Counted from the stretch's first letter, positions 33,877-43,946 are shown. The stretch: 64,000 nt of DNA from Betaproteobacteria bacterium Ga0077526 (GCA_001464765.1 LNDV01000029.1:62001-126000); one strand, 5' to 3'. Notes: a model not told the origin generated them from the letters alone. Translations and numbers: made by a program.

Positions 33877-34365
33877 ATGAACCGAATCCGCGAATTCTTC
33901 AGCACCTTTCTCCTCCTCGAACTCGTGAAGGGGATGGCGCTGACCGGGCGGCATCTGTTCGCCCGCAAGATCACCATCCAGTTCCCGGAAGAGAAGACGC
34001 CCCAGAGCGGCCGCTTCCGCGGGCTGCACGCGCTGCGTCGCTACCCGAACGGTGAAGAGCGCTGCATCGCCTGCAAGCTCTGTGAAGCCGTGTGTCCCGC
34101 GCTGGCCATCACCATCGAGTCCGAACAGAGGACCGACGGCACCCGCCGCACGACCCGCTACGACATCGATCTCACGAAGTGCATCTTCTGCGGTTTCTGC
34201 GAGGAGTCCTGTCCGGTCGACTCCATCGTGGAGACGCGCGTGTTCGAGTACCACGGCGAGCGCCGCGGTGATCTCGTCTACACGAAGGACATGCTGCTCG
34301 CGATCGGTGACCGCTACGAACAGCAGATTGCGGCGGATCGCGCCGCGGACGCCCCTTACCGCTGA
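33877..34365 (+). CDS. nuoI: NADH-quinone oxidoreductase subunit I
   Basis: This 162-residue 23-kDa subunit carries two 4Fe-4S clusters (N6a and N6b) in two ferredoxin motifs, [12 protein letters not shown] and [12 protein letters not shown]. The N-terminal amphipathic region (about 8-30) anchors it to the membrane. Normal length; 10 nt after nuoH. Confidence 0.97.
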   Translation: MNRIREFFSTFLLLELVKGMALTGRHLFARKITIQFPEEKTPQSGRFRGLHALRRYPNGEERCIACKLCEAVCPALAITIESEQRTDGTRRTTRYDIDLTKCIFCGFCEESCPVDSIVETRVFEYHGERRGDLVYTKDMLLAIGDRYEQQIAADRAADAPYR

Positions 34366-34376
34366 GCCACGGGACG

Positions 34377-35012
34377 ATGAGCTTCCAGACTGCCGTCTTC
34401 TACGCCTTCTCCTTGATCCTCGTGCTGGCCGCGTTGCGGGTCATCACGGCCCGCAACCCCGTGCACGCCGCGCTGTTCCTGGTGCTGGCGTTCGTGACGG
34501 CCGCCGGCATCTGGATGCTGCTCGAGGCGGAGTTCCTCGCCATCACCCTGGTGCTCGTTTACGTCGGCGCGGTGATGGTGTTGTTCCTGTTCGTGGTGAT
34601 GATGCTCGACATCAATCTCGACCGGCTGAAGGAGGGCTACTGGGACTACCTGGTGCCTGCCGGTGTCGTCGCGGTCGTGATGCTGGGCGAAATGGCCGCG
34701 GTGCTCGTCGGCAAGCAGCTCGGTGCCGAGGCCATGCCGGCGCCCTCGCCCAAGCCCGAGACCTACAGCAACACGAAGGAACTCGGCAAGCTCATCTACA
34801 CCGAGTACGTGTATCCGTTCGAGATCGCCGCGGTGATCCTGCTCGTGGCGATCGTCGCAGCCATCGCGCTCACGCTGCGTCGCCGCAAGGACACCAAGTA
34901 CGTGGATCCGGCAGCGCAGGTACTGGTCCGCCGGAGCGACCGTCTGCGCATTGTCTCCATGCCGGCCGAAGTGGCTGCCCCGGCAGCGCCTCCCGAGAAG
35001 GCGGCCCCCTGA
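34377..35012 (+). CDS. nuoJ: NADH-quinone oxidoreductase subunit J
   Basis: This 211-residue membrane subunit has about five TM helices; the conserved segment [20 protein letters not shown] lies in the third helix, which shows a pi-bulge in complex I structures. The C-terminal tail after about residue 170 is charged and variable. ATG follows nuoI by 11 nt. Confidence 0.95.
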   Translation: MSFQTAVFYAFSLILVLAALRVITARNPVHAALFLVLAFVTAAGIWMLLEAEFLAITLVLVYVGAVMVLFLFVVMMLDINLDRLKEGYWDYLVPAGVVAVVMLGEMAAVLVGKQLGAEAMPAPSPKPETYSNTKELGKLIYTEYVYPFEIAAVILLVAIVAAIALTLRRRKDTKYVDPAAQVLVRRSDRLRIVSMPAEVAAPAAPPEKAAP

Positions 35013-35013
35013 C

Positions 35014-35319
35014 ATGATCTCGCTCTCGCACTATCTGGTCCTCGGCGCGATCCTGTTCGCGATCAGCGTCGTGGGCATCTTCCTGAACCGGAAGAACGTG
35101 ATCATCCTGCTGATGGCCATCGAGCTGATGCTCCTCGCCGTCAACATGAACTTCATCGCGTTCTCCCACTATCTGCACGATTACGGCGGTCAGGTGTTCG
35201 TGTTCTTCATCCTGACGGTGGCCGCGGCGGAGTCGGCGATCGGCCTCGCGATCCTGGTGGTGCTGTTCCGCAACCTGCACAGCATCCACGTCGACGACCT
35301 GCGCAGCCTGAAGAACTGA
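35014..35319 (+). CDS. nuoK: NADH-quinone oxidoreductase subunit K
   Basis: This 101-residue subunit has three TM helices and conserved membrane glutamates in [14 protein letters not shown] and [11 protein letters not shown], which belong to the proton path. ATG at 35014 lies 1 nt after the nuoJ stop; the open frame upstream overlaps nuoJ and is not used. Confidence 0.96.
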   Translation: MISLSHYLVLGAILFAISVVGIFLNRKNVIILLMAIELMLLAVNMNFIAFSHYLHDYGGQVFVFFILTVAAAESAIGLAILVVLFRNLHSIHVDDLRSLKN

Positions 35320-35323
35320 CCCC

Positions 35324-37318
35324 ATGAAGGCACTCTACCTCGTCGTGCCCCTTGCGCCGCTCGCCGGCGCCATCCTCGCCGGGCTGTTCGGTCGCTTCAT
35401 CGGGCGCGTCGGTTCGCACACGGCGACGATCCTCGGTGTGCTGATCTCGCTGATCGCTTCCGTCTTCGTCTTCCAGGATGTCATGGCCGGCCACACGTTC
35501 AACGGCCCGGCGTACACTTGGCTCGTGTCCGGCGACATCAAGCTGGAAGTCGGCTTCCTGATCGACACCCTCACGGCCACGATGATGCTGGTGGTCACCT
35601 TCGTGTCCCTGATGGTGCACATCTACACCATCGGCTACATGTCGGAGGACCCCGGCTACCAGCGGTTCTTCAGCTACATCTCGCTGTTCACCTTCGCCAT
35701 GCTGATGCTGGTGATGTCGAACAACTTCCTGCAGCTGTTCTTCGGCTGGGAAGCGGTGGGCCTCGTGTCGTACCTCCTGATCGGCTTCTGGTACACGCGG
35801 CCGACGGCCATCTTCGCGAACCTCAAGGCGTTCCTGGTCAACCGGGTCGGCGACTTCGGCTTCATCCTGGGCATCGGCCTGGTGCTCGCGCACTTCGGCT
35901 CGCTCGACTACGCCACCGTATTCCAGGCGGCGCCGGCCAAGGCCGCCGAGACCGTGTCCCTCTGGGGCACCACGCCCTGGTCCCTGATGACGGTCATCTG
36001 CATCCTGCTGTTCATCGGGGCGATGGGCAAGTCGGCGCAGTTTCCGCTGCACGTGTGGCTGCCGGACTCCATGGAAGGCCCCACGCCGATCTCCGCCCTG
36101 ATCCACGCGGCCACGATGGTGACCGCGGGCATCTTCATGGTGGCGCGGATGTCGCCCCTGTTCGAGCTGTCCGAGACGGCGCTGTCGTTCGTCATCGTGA
36201 TCGGCTCCATCACGGCGCTGTTCATGGGTTTCCTGGGCATCGTCCAGAACGACATCAAGCGGGTGGTCGCGTACTCGACCCTCTCTCAGTTGGGCTACAT
36301 GACGGTGGCGCTCGGGGCGTCGGCCTACCCGGTCGCGATCTTCCATCTTATGACCCATGCCTTCTTCAAGGCGCTTCTGTTCCTCGCCGCCGGCTCGGTG
36401 ATCATCGGCATGCACCACAGTCAGGACATCCGCCACATGGGCGGCCTGCGCAAGTACATGCCCATCACCTGGATCACCTCGCTGGTGGGCTCCCTGGCGC
36501 TCATCGGCACGCCGTTTCTGTCCGGGTTCTACTCGAAGGACAGCATCATCGAAGCGGTGGCGGCGTCCCACATTCCCGGCAGCGGCTTCGCGTACTTCGC
36601 GGTCGTGGCGGGCGTCTTCGTCACGGCTTTCTACTCCTTCCGGATGTACTTCCTGGTGTTCCACGGCAAGGAGCGGTTCGACGCACACGGCGATGCGCAC
36701 GGTCACGGTCACGACGACGACCACGGCCATGGCCACGGCGGCGCGCCGCACGAATCGCCGTGGGTAGTGACGCTGCCGCTGGTCCTGCTCGCCATTCCGT
36801 CCCTGATCATCGGCTACATCGCCATCGAACCCATGCTGTTCGGTGACTACTTCAAGGGCGTCATCCACGTGGCAGAGTCCCACGAGGCGATGGCGCATCT
36901 GCGCGAGCATTTCCATGGCGCCACCGGCATGGCCGTTCATGCCTTGCAGACGCTGCCGTTCTGGCTGGCGGTCGCAGGTGTCGCCGTGGCCTGGTTCTTC
37001 TACCTGAAGGCGCCGGCCATCCCTGCCGCCATCGCTGCCAGTGTGGGGCCCCTGCACAAGCTGCTGCTCAACAAGTACTACTTCGACGAGATCAACAACG
37101 CGGTGTTCGCCGCCGGCGCCCGCGGGTTGGGTACCGCGCTCTGGCGCGTGGGCGACGTCGCGGTGATCGACGGTTTTTTCGTCAATGGCGCGGCCCGAGT
37201 GGTCGGATGGTTCTCCCGGATCATCCGCAAGTTCCAGTCGGGCTTCATCTACCACTATGCGTTCACGATGATCATCGGGGTGTTTGCTCTGCTCACCTGG
37301 TGGTTTGTCCGGACGTGA
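35324..37318 (+). CDS. nuoL: NADH-quinone oxidoreductase subunit L
   Basis: This 664-residue antiporter-like proton pump has about 15-16 TM helices and the long lateral helix near the C-terminus. Conserved: FFGWEAVGLVSYLLIGFWY, HVWLPDSMEGPTPISALIHA and the lysine in KRVVAYSTLSQLGYM. A histidine-rich cytoplasmic loop (about residues 456-479: nine His among Gly and Asp) interrupts the sequence. It lies 4 nt after nuoK. Confidence 0.97.
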   Translation: MKALYLVVPLAPLAGAILAGLFGRFIGRVGSHTATILGVLISLIASVFVFQDVMAGHTFNGPAYTWLVSGDIKLEVGFLIDTLTATMMLVVTFVSLMVHIYTIGYMSEDPGYQRFFSYISLFTFAMLMLVMSNNFLQLFFGWEAVGLVSYLLIGFWYTRPTAIFANLKAFLVNRVGDFGFILGIGLVLAHFGSLDYATVFQAAPAKAAETVSLWGTTPWSLMTVICILLFIGAMGKSAQFPLHVWLPDSMEGPTPISALIHAATMVTAGIFMVARMSPLFELSETALSFVIVIGSITALFMGFLGIVQNDIKRVVAYSTLSQLGYMTVALGASAYPVAIFHLMTHAFFKALLFLAAGSVIIGMHHSQDIRHMGGLRKYMPITWITSLVGSLALIGTPFLSGFYSKDSIIEAVAASHIPGSGFAYFAVVAGVFVTAFYSFRMYFLVFHGKERFDAHGDAHGHGHDDDHGHGHGGAPHESPWVVTLPLVLLAIPSLIIGYIAIEPMLFGDYFKGVIHVAESHEAMAHLREHFHGATGMAVHALQTLPFWLAVAGVAVAWFFYLKAPAIPAAIAASVGPLHKLLLNKYYFDEINNAVFAAGARGLGTALWRVGDVAVIDGFFVNGAARVVGWFSRIIRKFQSGFIYHYAFTMIIGVFALLTWWFVRT

Positions 37319-37325
37319 CCTGCCG

Positions 37326-38810
37326 ATGACCTCCACACCTCTGCTCACGCTCGTAATCTGGGTCCCGATCCTCGCGGGTGCACTGGTCCTCGCCACCGGG
37401 TCCGACCGCAATGCCGGCCTCGCCAGGACCATTGCCCTCATCGGTGCGCTGGCCGGCTTCGCGGTCGCGCTGCCCCTCATCGCCGGGTTCGACCCGACGG
37501 CGCACGGCATGCAGTTCGTCGAGTTCACGCCCTGGATCGGCCGCTACAACATCAACTACGCGCTGGGGATCGACGGCATCTCCTTGCTGCTGATTCTGCT
37601 CAACGCCTTCACGACGATCCTCGTGGTCATCGCCGGCTGGAAGGTGATCGAGTCCCGCGTAGCCCAGTACATGGCGGCGTTCCTCGTGATGTCCGGCCTG
37701 ATGAACGGCGTGTTTGCCGCGACGGACGCGATGCTCTTCTACGTGTTCTTCGAGGCGACGCTGATCCCGATGTTCCTGGTCATCGGCGTGTGGGGCGGGC
37801 CCAACCGCATCTACGCCTCGGTGAAGTTCTTCCTGTACACGCTGTTGGGTTCGCTGCTGATGCTGGTGGCGCTGCTCTATCTGTACCAGGCGAGCGGCGG
37901 CAGCTTCGCGCTGGCGGATCTCCACAAGCTGCCCCTGCCCATGGGTGTGCAGGTGTTCGTGTTCATCGCGTTCCTCGTGGCGTTCGCAGTGAAGGTTCCC
38001 ATGTGGCCGGTGCATACCTGGCTGCCGGATGCCCACGTCGAAGCGCCCACGGGCGGTTCCGTGGTGCTGGCTGCCATCGCGCTGAAGCTCGGCGGCTACG
38101 GTTTCCTGCGGTTCTCGCTGCCGATCGCACCTGACGCCAGCCATGCGCTCAGCGGTTTCATGATCGCGCTGTCCCTGATCGCCGTGGTGTACATCGGCCT
38201 CGTGGCACTCGTGCAGACGGACATGAAGAAGCTGATCGCCTACTCGTCGATCTCGCACATGGGCTTCGTGACGCTGGGCGTGTTCCTGTTCGAGCGGATG
38301 GGCATGCAGGGCGCCATCATCCAGATGATCTCGCACGGATTCATCTCGGGCGCGCTGTTCCTGTGCGTCGGGGTGATGTACGACCGCCTGCACTCCCGCC
38401 AGATCGCCGACTACGGTGGCGTGGTCAACAAGATGCCGGTGTTCGCTGCGTTCTTCATGCTGTTTGCCATGGCCAACGCCGGCTTGCCCGGCACTAGCGG
38501 ATTCGTGGGCGAGTTCATGGTCATCATGAGCGCCACCAAGATCAATTTCTGGTTTGCCTTCGCGGCGGCGACCACCTTGATCTTCGGTGCGGCCTACACG
38601 CTCTGGATGTACAAGCGCGTCGTGTTCGGCGCCGTGGCCAACCCGAAGGTGGCCGATCTCGAGGACATCGAAGCACGCGAGTGGCTGTTCCTCGGGGTGC
38701 TCGCCGTTGCGGTGCTGTGGATGGGTATTCATCCCGCGCCGTTCAACGAGGTCCTCGAGGCCCCCGTGTCCGACCTGCTGCAACATGTCGCCAAGAGCAA
38801 GCTCCCCTGA
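37326..38810 (+). CDS. nuoM: NADH-quinone oxidoreductase subunit M
   Basis: This 494-residue antiporter-like proton pump has about 14 TM helices. Seen: FFEATLIPMFLVIGVWGG (key glutamate), VPMWPVHTWLPDAHVEAPT, and KKLIAYSSISHMGFVTLG. ATG at 37326 lies 7 nt after nuoL; upstream open frame overlapping nuoL is ignored. Confidence 0.97.
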   Translation: MTSTPLLTLVIWVPILAGALVLATGSDRNAGLARTIALIGALAGFAVALPLIAGFDPTAHGMQFVEFTPWIGRYNINYALGIDGISLLLILLNAFTTILVVIAGWKVIESRVAQYMAAFLVMSGLMNGVFAATDAMLFYVFFEATLIPMFLVIGVWGGPNRIYASVKFFLYTLLGSLLMLVALLYLYQASGGSFALADLHKLPLPMGVQVFVFIAFLVAFAVKVPMWPVHTWLPDAHVEAPTGGSVVLAAIALKLGGYGFLRFSLPIAPDASHALSGFMIALSLIAVVYIGLVALVQTDMKKLIAYSSISHMGFVTLGVFLFERMGMQGAIIQMISHGFISGALFLCVGVMYDRLHSRQIADYGGVVNKMPVFAAFFMLFAMANAGLPGTSGFVGEFMVIMSATKINFWFAFAAATTLIFGAAYTLWMYKRVVFGAVANPKVADLEDIEAREWLFLGVLAVAVLWMGIHPAPFNEVLEAPVSDLLQHVAKSKLP

Positions 38811-38843
38811 GCGCCAGCGCTCAAGCCGAGAGCGGAGAATCCC

Positions 38844-40295
38844 GTGACCCTCACTTCTGCCGATTTCCTGCCGGTCTGGCCTGAAATCCTCCTCCTGGCG
38901 ATGGTCTGCGTGATCCTCGTCGCGGACCTGTTCCTGAAGGACAGCCAGCGCGGCGGCACCTACGCGATGACGCTCCTCACGCTCGCCGCGTGTGCGCTGG
39001 TCACGGCGGCGTCTGCCCGACCGGATGTCACGTTCGCGTTCCACGGGATGTTCGTGGATGACCCGATGAGCGACACGCTCAAGATCATGGTGTATCTCGC
39101 GGTCGGCGCCATGCTCATCTACTCCCGCAGCTACGTTGCCCTGCGCGGGATGTATCGCGGCGAGTTCTTCACGCTCGTTCTGTTCGCGACGCTGGGAATG
39201 ATGGTGATGATCTCCGCCAATCATTTCCTCACGCTGTACCTCGGGCTGGAACTGCTGTCCCTGTCCCTGTATGCACTCGTCGCGCTGCAGCGGGATTCCG
39301 CCGCGAGCACCGAGGCCGCGATGAAGTACTTCGTCCTCGGCGCGCTCGCCTCGGGCATGCTGCTCTACGGCGTGTCCATGGTGTACGGCGCGACTGGATC
39401 CCTGCACATCCCCGAAGTCGCCTCGCGCATCGCCGCAGGCAAGGCGAACATGACCATCCTGCTGTTCGGTCTGGTGTTCGTGGTGGCGGGGCTCGGGTTC
39501 AAGCTGGGGGCGGTGCCGTTCCACATGTGGGTCCCCGACGTCTATCACGGCGCACCGACCGCAGTGACTTTGCTGATCAGCACTGCTCCCAAGCTCGCGG
39601 CCTTCGCCTTCGTCATCCGCATCCTGGTCGAAGCGCTCGGCAACAAGGCGCTGTTCGTCGAATGGCAGCCGATGCTGATGATGCTCGCTGTCGCGTCCAT
39701 GGCGCTCGGCAACCTCACCGCCATCGCGCAGACCAACCTCAAACGGATGCTCGCGTACTCGACCATCTCGCACATGGGCTTCCTGCTGCTGGGCATCCTG
39801 TCGGGCACGATCAACGGCTACTCCGCCGCGATGTTCTACGTGGCCGTCTATGCCCTGATGGGACTCGGCACCTTCGGCATGATCATGGCGCTCTCCCGCG
39901 AGGGCTTCGAGGCCGATCAGCTGGATGATTTCAAGGGCCTCAATCGCCGCAGTCCCTGGCACGCGTTCGTGATGCTGCTGCTGATGTTCTCGATGGCTGG
40001 GGTGCCTCCGACCGTCGGCTTCTACGCCAAGCTCTCCGTGCTGCAGGCGGTGGTGGATGCGGGGCAGTTGTGGCTCGCGGTGGTCGCCGTGGCTTTCTCG
40101 CTGATTGGAGCCTTCTACTACCTTCGCATAGTCCGGCTCATGTACTTCGATGAGCCCGTGGATACGCATCCCATCCAGTCCGACGGGGTCGCCCGGCTTC
40201 TGCTCTCCGTGAACGGTCTTGCGGCGCTGGTCGTCGGGATCGTTCCGGGCTGGCTGATGGCGTTGTGTCAGCGCGCGATGCAGGCGTCGCTGTGA
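38844..40295 (+). CDS. nuoN: NADH-quinone oxidoreductase subunit N
   Basis: This 483-residue antiporter-like proton pump has about 14 TM helices. [39 protein letters not shown] and [15 protein letters not shown] are the conserved blocks. The start is GTG with GCGGAGA upstream. Last gene of the 14-gene nuo operon; its stop overlaps the downstream Nudix gene. Confidence 0.97.
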   Translation: MTLTSADFLPVWPEILLLAMVCVILVADLFLKDSQRGGTYAMTLLTLAACALVTAASARPDVTFAFHGMFVDDPMSDTLKIMVYLAVGAMLIYSRSYVALRGMYRGEFFTLVLFATLGMMVMISANHFLTLYLGLELLSLSLYALVALQRDSAASTEAAMKYFVLGALASGMLLYGVSMVYGATGSLHIPEVASRIAAGKANMTILLFGLVFVVAGLGFKLGAVPFHMWVPDVYHGAPTAVTLLISTAPKLAAFAFVIRILVEALGNKALFVEWQPMLMMLAVASMALGNLTAIAQTNLKRMLAYSTISHMGFLLLGILSGTINGYSAAMFYVAVYALMGLGTFGMIMALSREGFEADQLDDFKGLNRRSPWHAFVMLLLMFSMAGVPPTVGFYAKLSVLQAVVDAGQLWLAVVAVAFSLIGAFYYLRIVRLMYFDEPVDTHPIQSDGVARLLLSVNGLAALVVGIVPGWLMALCQRAMQASL

Positions 40296-40864
40296 GCAAA
40301 CCGGAAGACACCGACTTCACCGAACATCGCCTCACGAGTGCCGTCCGCTATCGCGGCCGCATGCTCGAGGTTCGTGAGGACGAGGTCCGTCTGCCGGACG
40401 GCAACCAGGCGCGGCGCGAGTACGTCGTGCATCCGGGCGCAGCGGTCATCCTGCCGCTGTTCGACGACTGGTCGGTCCTGCTGGAACGCCAGTTCCGCTA
40501 TCCGGTCGGGCAGCACTTCTACGAATTGCCGGCAGGCAAGCTGGAGCCCGGCGAGCCGCATCTCGATACGGCCCGGCGAGAGCTTCTGGAAGAAACGGGG
40601 TACGAGGCACGTGAGTGGTCGAAGCTTTGCACCCTGCATCCCTGCGTAGGCTATTCGGACGAGATGGTCGAGGTATATGTGGCGCGCGGGCTCAGCTTCT
40701 CGAGCCGCAACCTGGATGACGAGGAATTTCTCGAGACTCTCGTCGTGCCGCTGGACGAGTGCCTCGAGTGGGTCCGCACGGGCCGCATCACCGATGTCAA
40801 GACGCAGATGGCCGTGCTGTGGGCCGACCGTCTGCGAAACGGCTGGCCGCTAGCGTCGGGCTGA
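40292..40864 (+). CDS. nudF: Nudix hydrolase, ADP-ribose pyrophosphatase type
   Basis: This 190-residue enzyme is of the ADP-ribose/GDP-mannose pyrophosphatase group. The Nudix box is complete: [20 protein letters not shown] followed by TGY fits G-x5-E-x7-REU-xEE-xGU. The N-terminal [13 protein letters not shown] and the [18 protein letters not shown] lead are typical of NudF. GTG at 40292 overlaps the nuoN stop, so it is coupled to complex I expression. Sanitising ADP-ribose derived from NAD is a plausible link to complex I, but that is inference. Confidence 0.88.
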   Translation: MSKPEDTDFTEHRLTSAVRYRGRMLEVREDEVRLPDGNQARREYVVHPGAAVILPLFDDWSVLLERQFRYPVGQHFYELPAGKLEPGEPHLDTARRELLEETGYEAREWSKLCTLHPCVGYSDEMVEVYVARGLSFSSRNLDDEEFLETLVVPLDECLEWVRTGRITDVKTQMAVLWADRLRNGWPLASG

Positions 40865-40876
40865 CCGGGCGCGGCG

Positions 40877-42826
40877 TCAGTGCCGCGCTGCCGCCTGCAG
40901 GAAGACCGGTTCGCGAGTTTCGGGCGCTTCGATCGGGAAGGGCTTGTTGAACAGGAAGCCCTGGGCGTAGGCCACCTTCATCTCCGTCAGGCGGGCCAGG
41001 ACTTCAGGCGTTTCCACCCACTTCGCGATTACCTGCTTCGACAGCCCCTGTCCGACATCGCACAAGGCCTTCACGAAGATCCCGTTGGCGTCGTCCCGTG
41101 TGAGATCGCGCACGAAGCTGCCGTCGATCTTGATGTAGTCCACGTCGAACTGGCGCAGGTAGTAGAACGAGCTGAACCCCGCGCCGAAATTGTCTAGCGC
41201 GAAGCGGAAGCCCTTCTGCTTCAGGTCGCGGATGAAGCCCTTGCTGAGCGCGACTTCCGCCATGGCGGCGGCTTCGGAGATCTCGAACACGATCTGGCCG
41301 CGCGACACGTCGGTCTTCTCGATCAGGGCGTGGAAGCGGCGCACCCAGTCCGGATCGGAGATGCTGACCCGCGACAGGTTCACGAAGAAGCGCGAACGCA
41401 TGCCGCGACGGCTCGGAACGCTCAGATAGTCGATCAGCTTCTGAACCACACGCAGGTCGAACTCCTGGACGAGGCCCAGTGACTCGGCGGCCTCGAGGAA
41501 CTGCTGGGGAGCGATGATGCGGCCGTCGTCGTCCTCGATGCGGAGCAACACCTCGTAGTGCATCGGCTCCTCGTCGTCGAGGCGGATCACCGGTTGCACG
41601 TAGAGCAGGATGCGGTCCTCGTCGAGAACTTCGCGCAGCTGCTTGGCCCACAGCACCCGTCGGTGCGTGGTGCGCAGGGCATCGCCGCCGTCCTGACCGT
41701 AGATCACCACGCGGTTGCGGCCGGCGTCCTTCGCCTGGTACATGGCGATGTCGGCACAGGCGGAGAGCCCGTTGGGTTCACCGCCGTGGAACGGATAGAG
41801 CGCAATGCCGGCGGAGGCGGTGAGCGTAATGACGCGCTGCTCGTTCGGCAGCGGAATGGGGCACTGGCGCAACCGGGTAAGCATCGCATCGGCGACGTCC
41901 TGGGCCTGCGGTCGGAGAGCCCCGGGCACGTGGACCGCAAACTCGTCCCCGCCCAGGCGGTACACGGTCGCGCCGAAGCCCTCGGCAACCTCGCGGAGGA
42001 TGCCGCCGACCGACACGAGCATCTGGTCGCCGCGGCGGTGGCCGACGTTGTCGTTGACGTACTTGAAGTGGTCGATGTCGAGGAACGCCACCGCGCCCTT
42101 CTCATGGGCATGCAGCGCGCGGTCCAGCGACTTGTGCAGGCTCACGCGGTTCGGCAACCCGGTGAGCGGGTCGTGCGTGGCGAAGTACTCCGTCTGCATC
42201 GCGGCCTGCTGCTGCTCGGTGATGTCGCGGGCCGTGCCGCGGATGCACATGACCGAACCGGTCTCGTCGTGTGCGACGCGGGCATTGATGCCGACCCAGC
42301 GCTCATGACCGTCGGCAGACATGAGCTGGGTGGTGTAATTCTTGACCTCACCCTGGCGCTTCAGCTGGGAGAAGAAGCGCCGGTTGGAGACGTGGGACGG
42401 CTTGGCTTCGAAATCGAAGAAGCAGCGGCCGATGAGTTCCTGGGGGCGCAGTCCGAAGATCTCGTAGGACGCGCCGTTGAGATACGTGAAGCGGCCCTGC
42501 GAGTCCGTCGTCCAGATCAGGTCGTGCGAGGTCTCGACCAGATCGCGGTAGCGGCTCTCGCTCTCGAGAAGCAGCTGGATGATCCGCCGCTTCTCCTGCA
42601 GCGCCTTGCGGGCGTGCTCGAGCTCGTCGTTGTAGCGGTCCATCGTGCTGCCGAGCGTGGAGGCGGCGAGGCCGTCCACGATCTCCTTCGCGTAGCGGCG
42701 ATGCCCACCGTCCGTCCGACGCGCGACGAGCACACCCTGGGCATCCCAGCGGCGCAGCTTCTGCACCGGGATGCCCAGTTTCTCCGCGACTTCCTGGATG
42801 CTGTATTCGAGTTTTTCTTCCCGCAT
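40877..42826 (-). CDS. MerR-HTH / PAS / GGDEF / degenerate-EAL signalling protein
   Basis: This is a 649-residue multidomain protein. Residues 7-50 form a MerR-type winged HTH (SIQEVAEKLGIPVQKLRRWD, then a GGHRRY wing); about 62-95 is helical/coiled-coil; 92-205 is PAS with PAC; 215-380 is a diguanylate cyclase domain with intact GGDEF (292-296) but no RxxD inhibitory site. The EAL domain (about 395-635) reads EVL at 425-427. Aligned by spacing to RocR, E425, N483, E515, D545, K566 and Q622 are kept, but the second Asp of DDFG is N546 and the AEG glutamate is K602. It is therefore predicted to be a c-di-GMP synthase with a non-catalytic EAL. It lies 60 nt downstream of the RpfF-like gene on the same strand. 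Confidence 0.9.
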   Translation of the reverse strand: MREEKLEYSIQEVAEKLGIPVQKLRRWDAQGVLVARRTDGGHRRYAKEIVDGLAASTLGSTMDRYNDELEHARKALQEKRRIIQLLLESESRYRDLVETSHDLIWTTDSQGRFTYLNGASYEIFGLRPQELIGRCFFDFEAKPSHVSNRRFFSQLKRQGEVKNYTTQLMSADGHERWVGINARVAHDETGSVMCIRGTARDITEQQQAAMQTEYFATHDPLTGLPNRVSLHKSLDRALHAHEKGAVAFLDIDHFKYVNDNVGHRRGDQMLVSVGGILREVAEGFGATVYRLGGDEFAVHVPGALRPQAQDVADAMLTRLRQCPIPLPNEQRVITLTASAGIALYPFHGGEPNGLSACADIAMYQAKDAGRNRVVIYGQDGGDALRTTHRRVLWAKQLREVLDEDRILLYVQPVIRLDDEEPMHYEVLLRIEDDDGRIIAPQQFLEAAESLGLVQEFDLRVVQKLIDYLSVPSRRGMRSRFFVNLSRVSISDPDWVRRFHALIEKTDVSRGQIVFEISEAAAMAEVALSKGFIRDLKQKGFRFALDNFGAGFSSFYYLRQFDVDYIKIDGSFVRDLTRDDANGIFVKALCDVGQGLSKQVIAKWVETPEVLARLTEMKVAYAQGFLFNKPFPIEAPETREPVFLQAAARH

Positions 42827-42886
42827 GATGTGCTTTCGGTGGTTGGTTGGGTCCGTGGCGCCCGCAGCCCGCCGGCGATCCGTTCT

Positions 42887-43813
42887 TCAGTGCAGCCCAT
42901 CGAGCCGGGCCACACCATCCTGCCGCGATACCAGCCGCTGCATGAGTTTCAAGTCGCGCGCCGTCAGGTCCATTGCGGTTTCCACCCAGATCTCGACGAC
43001 GTCCTTCAGTTCCTCGAACGCGATGCCGCACACCCGGCGACGCGCCTGGGCAATGCCCGCGCGCCCGTTCCGGTTGCGGCGGGTCTTCTCGATCCACCGC
43101 TGGACGGCCGCCTCACCCTCGCCATCCTCGCACACCACATCCACAATTCCGCAATGAAGCATATCATCGGCACTAAATATCTCGCCACTGGAAAGCATGG
43201 CCTCGGTCTTCTGGCGACCGACGCGTCGCTCCAGGAACGAATAGGCGCCCATCCCCGGGAACAGGTTGAAGAGGATCTCCGGGAAACCGAACCGGCTCGA
43301 GCGTTCCGCGATGATGACGTCGCTGGACAGTGCGGCTTCGAAGCCGCCGCCGAGGCACTGGCCCTGGACCAGCGAGATCGTCGTGGCGCGGATGTCGTGT
43401 CCGCAATAGTTGCGGTAGAGGACGTCGATGCAGGCCGTGCCATACTCAAGCAGCGCGTGACGATCCCGGCTGTCGATCAGTTGCATGAAAAGGGCGAGGT
43501 CGCCGCCGAAGTTGAACACCCCCGGTACCGCCGAGGCGAGCACCACATAGTCGATGGGCGAGGACTCGCCCTCGCGTTCCAGGAGGCCGCCGGAGTCGTG
43601 CAGCAGGCGGCAGTAGGTGGCGAGGTCCCGCAGCAGATCGCGGTTGAAGCTCGGGCGGGGCGCGGGGTGCATGCGCAGCCATACCGCGTTCTGCGCGGTC
43701 GACAGGGAGGCTGAGAGCTGGTCCGAGCAGAGCAGGTCGAGTCGTGCGCGCTGGCGGCGGTCAGTGGTGGCGTGGGAAAGCTTGGTGATTGCGTGGGGCA
43801 GCTGCATGTCCAT
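42887..43813 (-). CDS. rpfF: RpfF-like crotonase, putative DSF-family signal synthase
   Basis: This 308-residue crotonase-fold protein has the features that separate RpfF (cis-2-unsaturated fatty acid signal synthase) from ordinary hydratases: VPGVFNFGGDLALF (oxyanion loop with GGDL), QGQCLGGGFEAALSSDVIIA with E159, and FPEILFNLFPGMGAYSFL with E179. The two glutamates are 20 residues apart, like E141/E161 of Xanthomonas RpfF. The N-terminus is somewhat longer than the roughly 290-residue relatives. ATG at 43813 has TGGAGA 7 nt upstream. The substrate would be acyl-ACP. Function is inferred from motifs and context. Confidence 0.85.
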   Translation of the reverse strand: MDMQLPHAITKLSHATTDRRQRARLDLLCSDQLSASLSTAQNAVWLRMHPAPRPSFNRDLLRDLATYCRLLHDSGGLLEREGESSPIDYVVLASAVPGVFNFGGDLALFMQLIDSRDRHALLEYGTACIDVLYRNYCGHDIRATTISLVQGQCLGGGFEAALSSDVIIAERSSRFGFPEILFNLFPGMGAYSFLERRVGRQKTEAMLSSGEIFSADDMLHCGIVDVVCEDGEGEAAVQRWIEKTRRNRNGRAGIAQARRRVCGIAFEELKDVVEIWVETAMDLTARDLKLMQRLVSRQDGVARLDGLH

Positions 43814-43844
43814 GTGGGTATCTCCAGAACGAAAACGGGGACTG

Positions 43845-43913
43845 TTGCACCAACACTCAACCTCACGTGATATGGTGCTAACCCACTGTACGAGAGCACT
43901 TTTTGTGGGGCAA
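43845..43913. promoter_or_regulatory. Overlapping face-to-face promoters of rpfF and aas
   Basis: Minus strand: TTGCCC (43913-43908), 17 bp, TACAGT (43890-43885), reading into rpfF. Plus strand: TTGCAC (43845-43850), 17 bp, TGATAT (43868-43873), reading into the acyltransferase gene. The two predicted starts (about 43878 and 43880) nearly coincide, so the polymerases would run into each other's promoter. Inverted repeat GCACCA (43847-43852) / TGGTGC (43873-43878) surrounds the perfect palindrome TCACGTGA (43863-43870), a candidate operator. Confidence 0.5.
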
Positions 43914-43946
43914 ATCTAACAAAACTACAGGTTTTTCAATTTTTTG

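Noticed and set aside
37293..40169. A 958-codon open frame on the minus strand across nuoM and nuoN
   Set aside because: It is antisense to two clear complex I genes; the composition (His/Arg/Glu-rich, no domain) is what reversed GC-rich coding sequence gives. The same applies to long minus-strand frames over carB, nuoG and nuoL.
41558..43714. A 718-codon plus-strand frame opposite the MerR/PAS/GGDEF/EAL and RpfF-like genes
   Set aside because: It lies opposite two proteins with unmistakable motifs and has no recognisable domain, so it is a shadow frame.
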